Shown here: piece after piece, positions 63,323 through 64,000 of the stretch | Layout: each line of letters opens with the position of its first letter | How positions within the stretch are numbered: position 1 is the first letter of the stretch | Position numbers and translations under genes: made by a program | Notes under the pieces: model-generated | Seen by the model: only the letters and a program-made list of their open reading frames with translations | What the model was told of the DNA's origin: nothing | The model's database searches: none | Assembly: GCA_965249735.1 (NCBI GenBank) | Contig: CBDFMS010000025.1 | Span: 186,001 to 250,000 of the forward strand | Origin: JANQSS01 sp965249735 | GTDB lineage: Bacteria > Bacteroidota > Bacteroidia > Chitinophagales > Saprospiraceae | DNA length: 64,000 nt | Direction: 5' to 3'

Positions 63323-63407
63323 AATTTAATTGTATCCGAGTCGATGCATCATTGTCATCAACTTATCTTCTTTTTTAATTTTATACACACTACCAGGTTG
63401 TCGAGAT

Positions 63408-64000
63408 TTAAATACAATCTACACCCGCCGAATTTATTTTACCCACAAACATATCTGCACGCATGTCGTTTGACGCCCACATTTGTTTTATTTTATCGCC
63501 AATTAATTTACCGGTGTCTTCATTTTCGGCAAAATAGAAAATTGCCGGACCCGAACCTGCTATTCCAAAACACAGTGCTCCAGATTGCATTGCAATATGC
63601 TTTGCGTCAAAATAATGTGGAATCAAAGCTGCTCTATATTTTTCGATGAGATGATCATGCATTGATCTCTTGAGCAATTCCTTATCTGAGGTATATAAGG
63701 AGGAAATAAATCCTGCCAAATTTGAACCTTGCTTTATACAATCTGAAAGTGGAACGGTTTTCGGAAGAATCTCCCGAGCCTGTTTTGTAATAATTTGGAT
63801 ATTGGGTAACAAGCAACCAACGAACAGATCAGGCACCGGCAGCGGTATAAAATCGTGATCCACGTCAGACCGAATAAGAACAATCCCTCCAAGTGCTGCC
63901 GCCGCAACATTGTCTGCGATGGCGGATCCACTTACTAATTTCTCGCTCATCATGGCATAAGGGATGATTTGCTGCCGGGTCAAAGGAAAATCCAACTGTG
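63408..64000 (-). CDS. thrB: Homoserine kinase, C-terminal part (gene runs off the right edge)
   Basis: The frame is open to the end of the window, so only the last 197 codons or so are visible; the first visible ATG is not the real start. The visible part is the GHMP-kinase C-terminal domain, with SGSAIADNVAAAALGG, SNLAGFISSL, ALCFGIAGSGPAIFYF and a short last helix, which fits ThrB. It phosphorylates homoserine for the downstream threonine synthase. The N-terminal half lies outside. Confidence 0.9.
   Translation of the reverse strand, partial: QLDFPLTRQQIIPYAMMSEKLVSGSAIADNVAAAALGGIVLIRSDVDHDFIPLPVPDLFVGCLLPNIQIITKQAREILPKTVPLSDCIKQGSNLAGFISSLYTSDKELLKRSMHDHLIEKYRAALIPHYFDAKHIAMQSGALCFGIAGSGPAIFYFAENEDTGKLIGDKIKQMWASNDMRADMFVGKINSAGVDCI

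Noticed and set aside
1..64000. CRISPR array, rRNA operon, complete insertion sequence or prophage
   Set aside because: No spaced identical repeats, no rRNA sequence and no transposase or phage structural gene were found.

Overview
The window looks like ordinary chromosome from a member of the Bacteroidota, possibly the Saprospiria/Chitinophagia side (that rank is inference). The evidence is a complete MoxR-Bat operon, DUF2723, DUF3857, DUF4294 and DUF4834 proteins, NamZ (DUF1343), Ig-like lipoproteins, and very few Shine-Dalgarno sites. Several intergenic regions carry the Bacteroidota -7 element TAnnTTTG. There is no rRNA operon, CRISPR array, transposase or prophage. One tRNA, tRNA-Val(GAC), is present.

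Layout. 1-9.3 kb: a divergent partial secreted-protein gene, then an eight-gene operon (moxR, an unknown secreted protein, a DUF58 protein, a DUF4381-like membrane protein, batA, batB, batC, a short BatD-domain protein and full batD). 9.3-12.4 kb, minus strand: a barrel-like secreted protein, a possible TssD/Hcp-fold protein, thiL and a 59-residue DUF4834-type membrane protein. 12.5-23.5 kb, plus strand: a DUF2723 glycosyltransferase, rpiB, an M28 peptidase, a methyltransferase, a GT39-like/TPR protein, a transglutaminase-like protein and htpG with a clear terminator. 23.6-27.4 kb, minus strand: xerD, an Ig-like lipoprotein, lptB and two small envelope proteins. 27.5-31.9 kb: an MscS channel, an octamer-flanked S23 four-helix-bundle gene, ddl, a phosphoesterase and ogt. 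31.9-36.5 kb, minus strand: wzy-, wzz- and wzx-like genes and an acyl-CoA thioesterase. 36.7-44.6 kb: recQ, namZ, a PAP2-like protein, a DUF4294 protein, mevalonate diphosphate decarboxylase, a rhodanese lipoprotein and a polytopic membrane protein. 44.6-49.3 kb: a DUF3052 protein, two paralogous thioredoxin-fold proteins, a class-III aminotransferase and tRNA-Val. 49.3-56.3 kb: two DUF3857 proteins, a HAD phosphatase, a frameshifted OmpA-family gene and two lipoproteins. 56.4-64 kb: ileS, rnhB, a small secreted protein, asd, thrC and the C-terminal part of thrB.

Most genes are housekeeping and envelope functions: cell-wall precursors (ddl, namZ), LPS transport (lptB), surface polysaccharide (wzx/wzz/wzy), protein or lipid glycosylation (GT117, GT39) and threonine synthesis (asd, thrB, thrC). 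The structures that the genes do not explain are the best leads. They are: (i) inverted arrays of an 8-bp unit enclosing the S23 gene, one of which supplies the end of ddl; (ii) an inverted fragment of tRNA-Val followed by three hairpins; (iii) a minus-strand promoter-terminator pair that could define a roughly 150-nt small RNA; (iv) an 18-bp perfect hairpin whose loop-side sequence recurs 20 kb away; (v) a one-base frameshift in the OmpA-like gene; and (vi) several TTG start codons in tightly packed operons.
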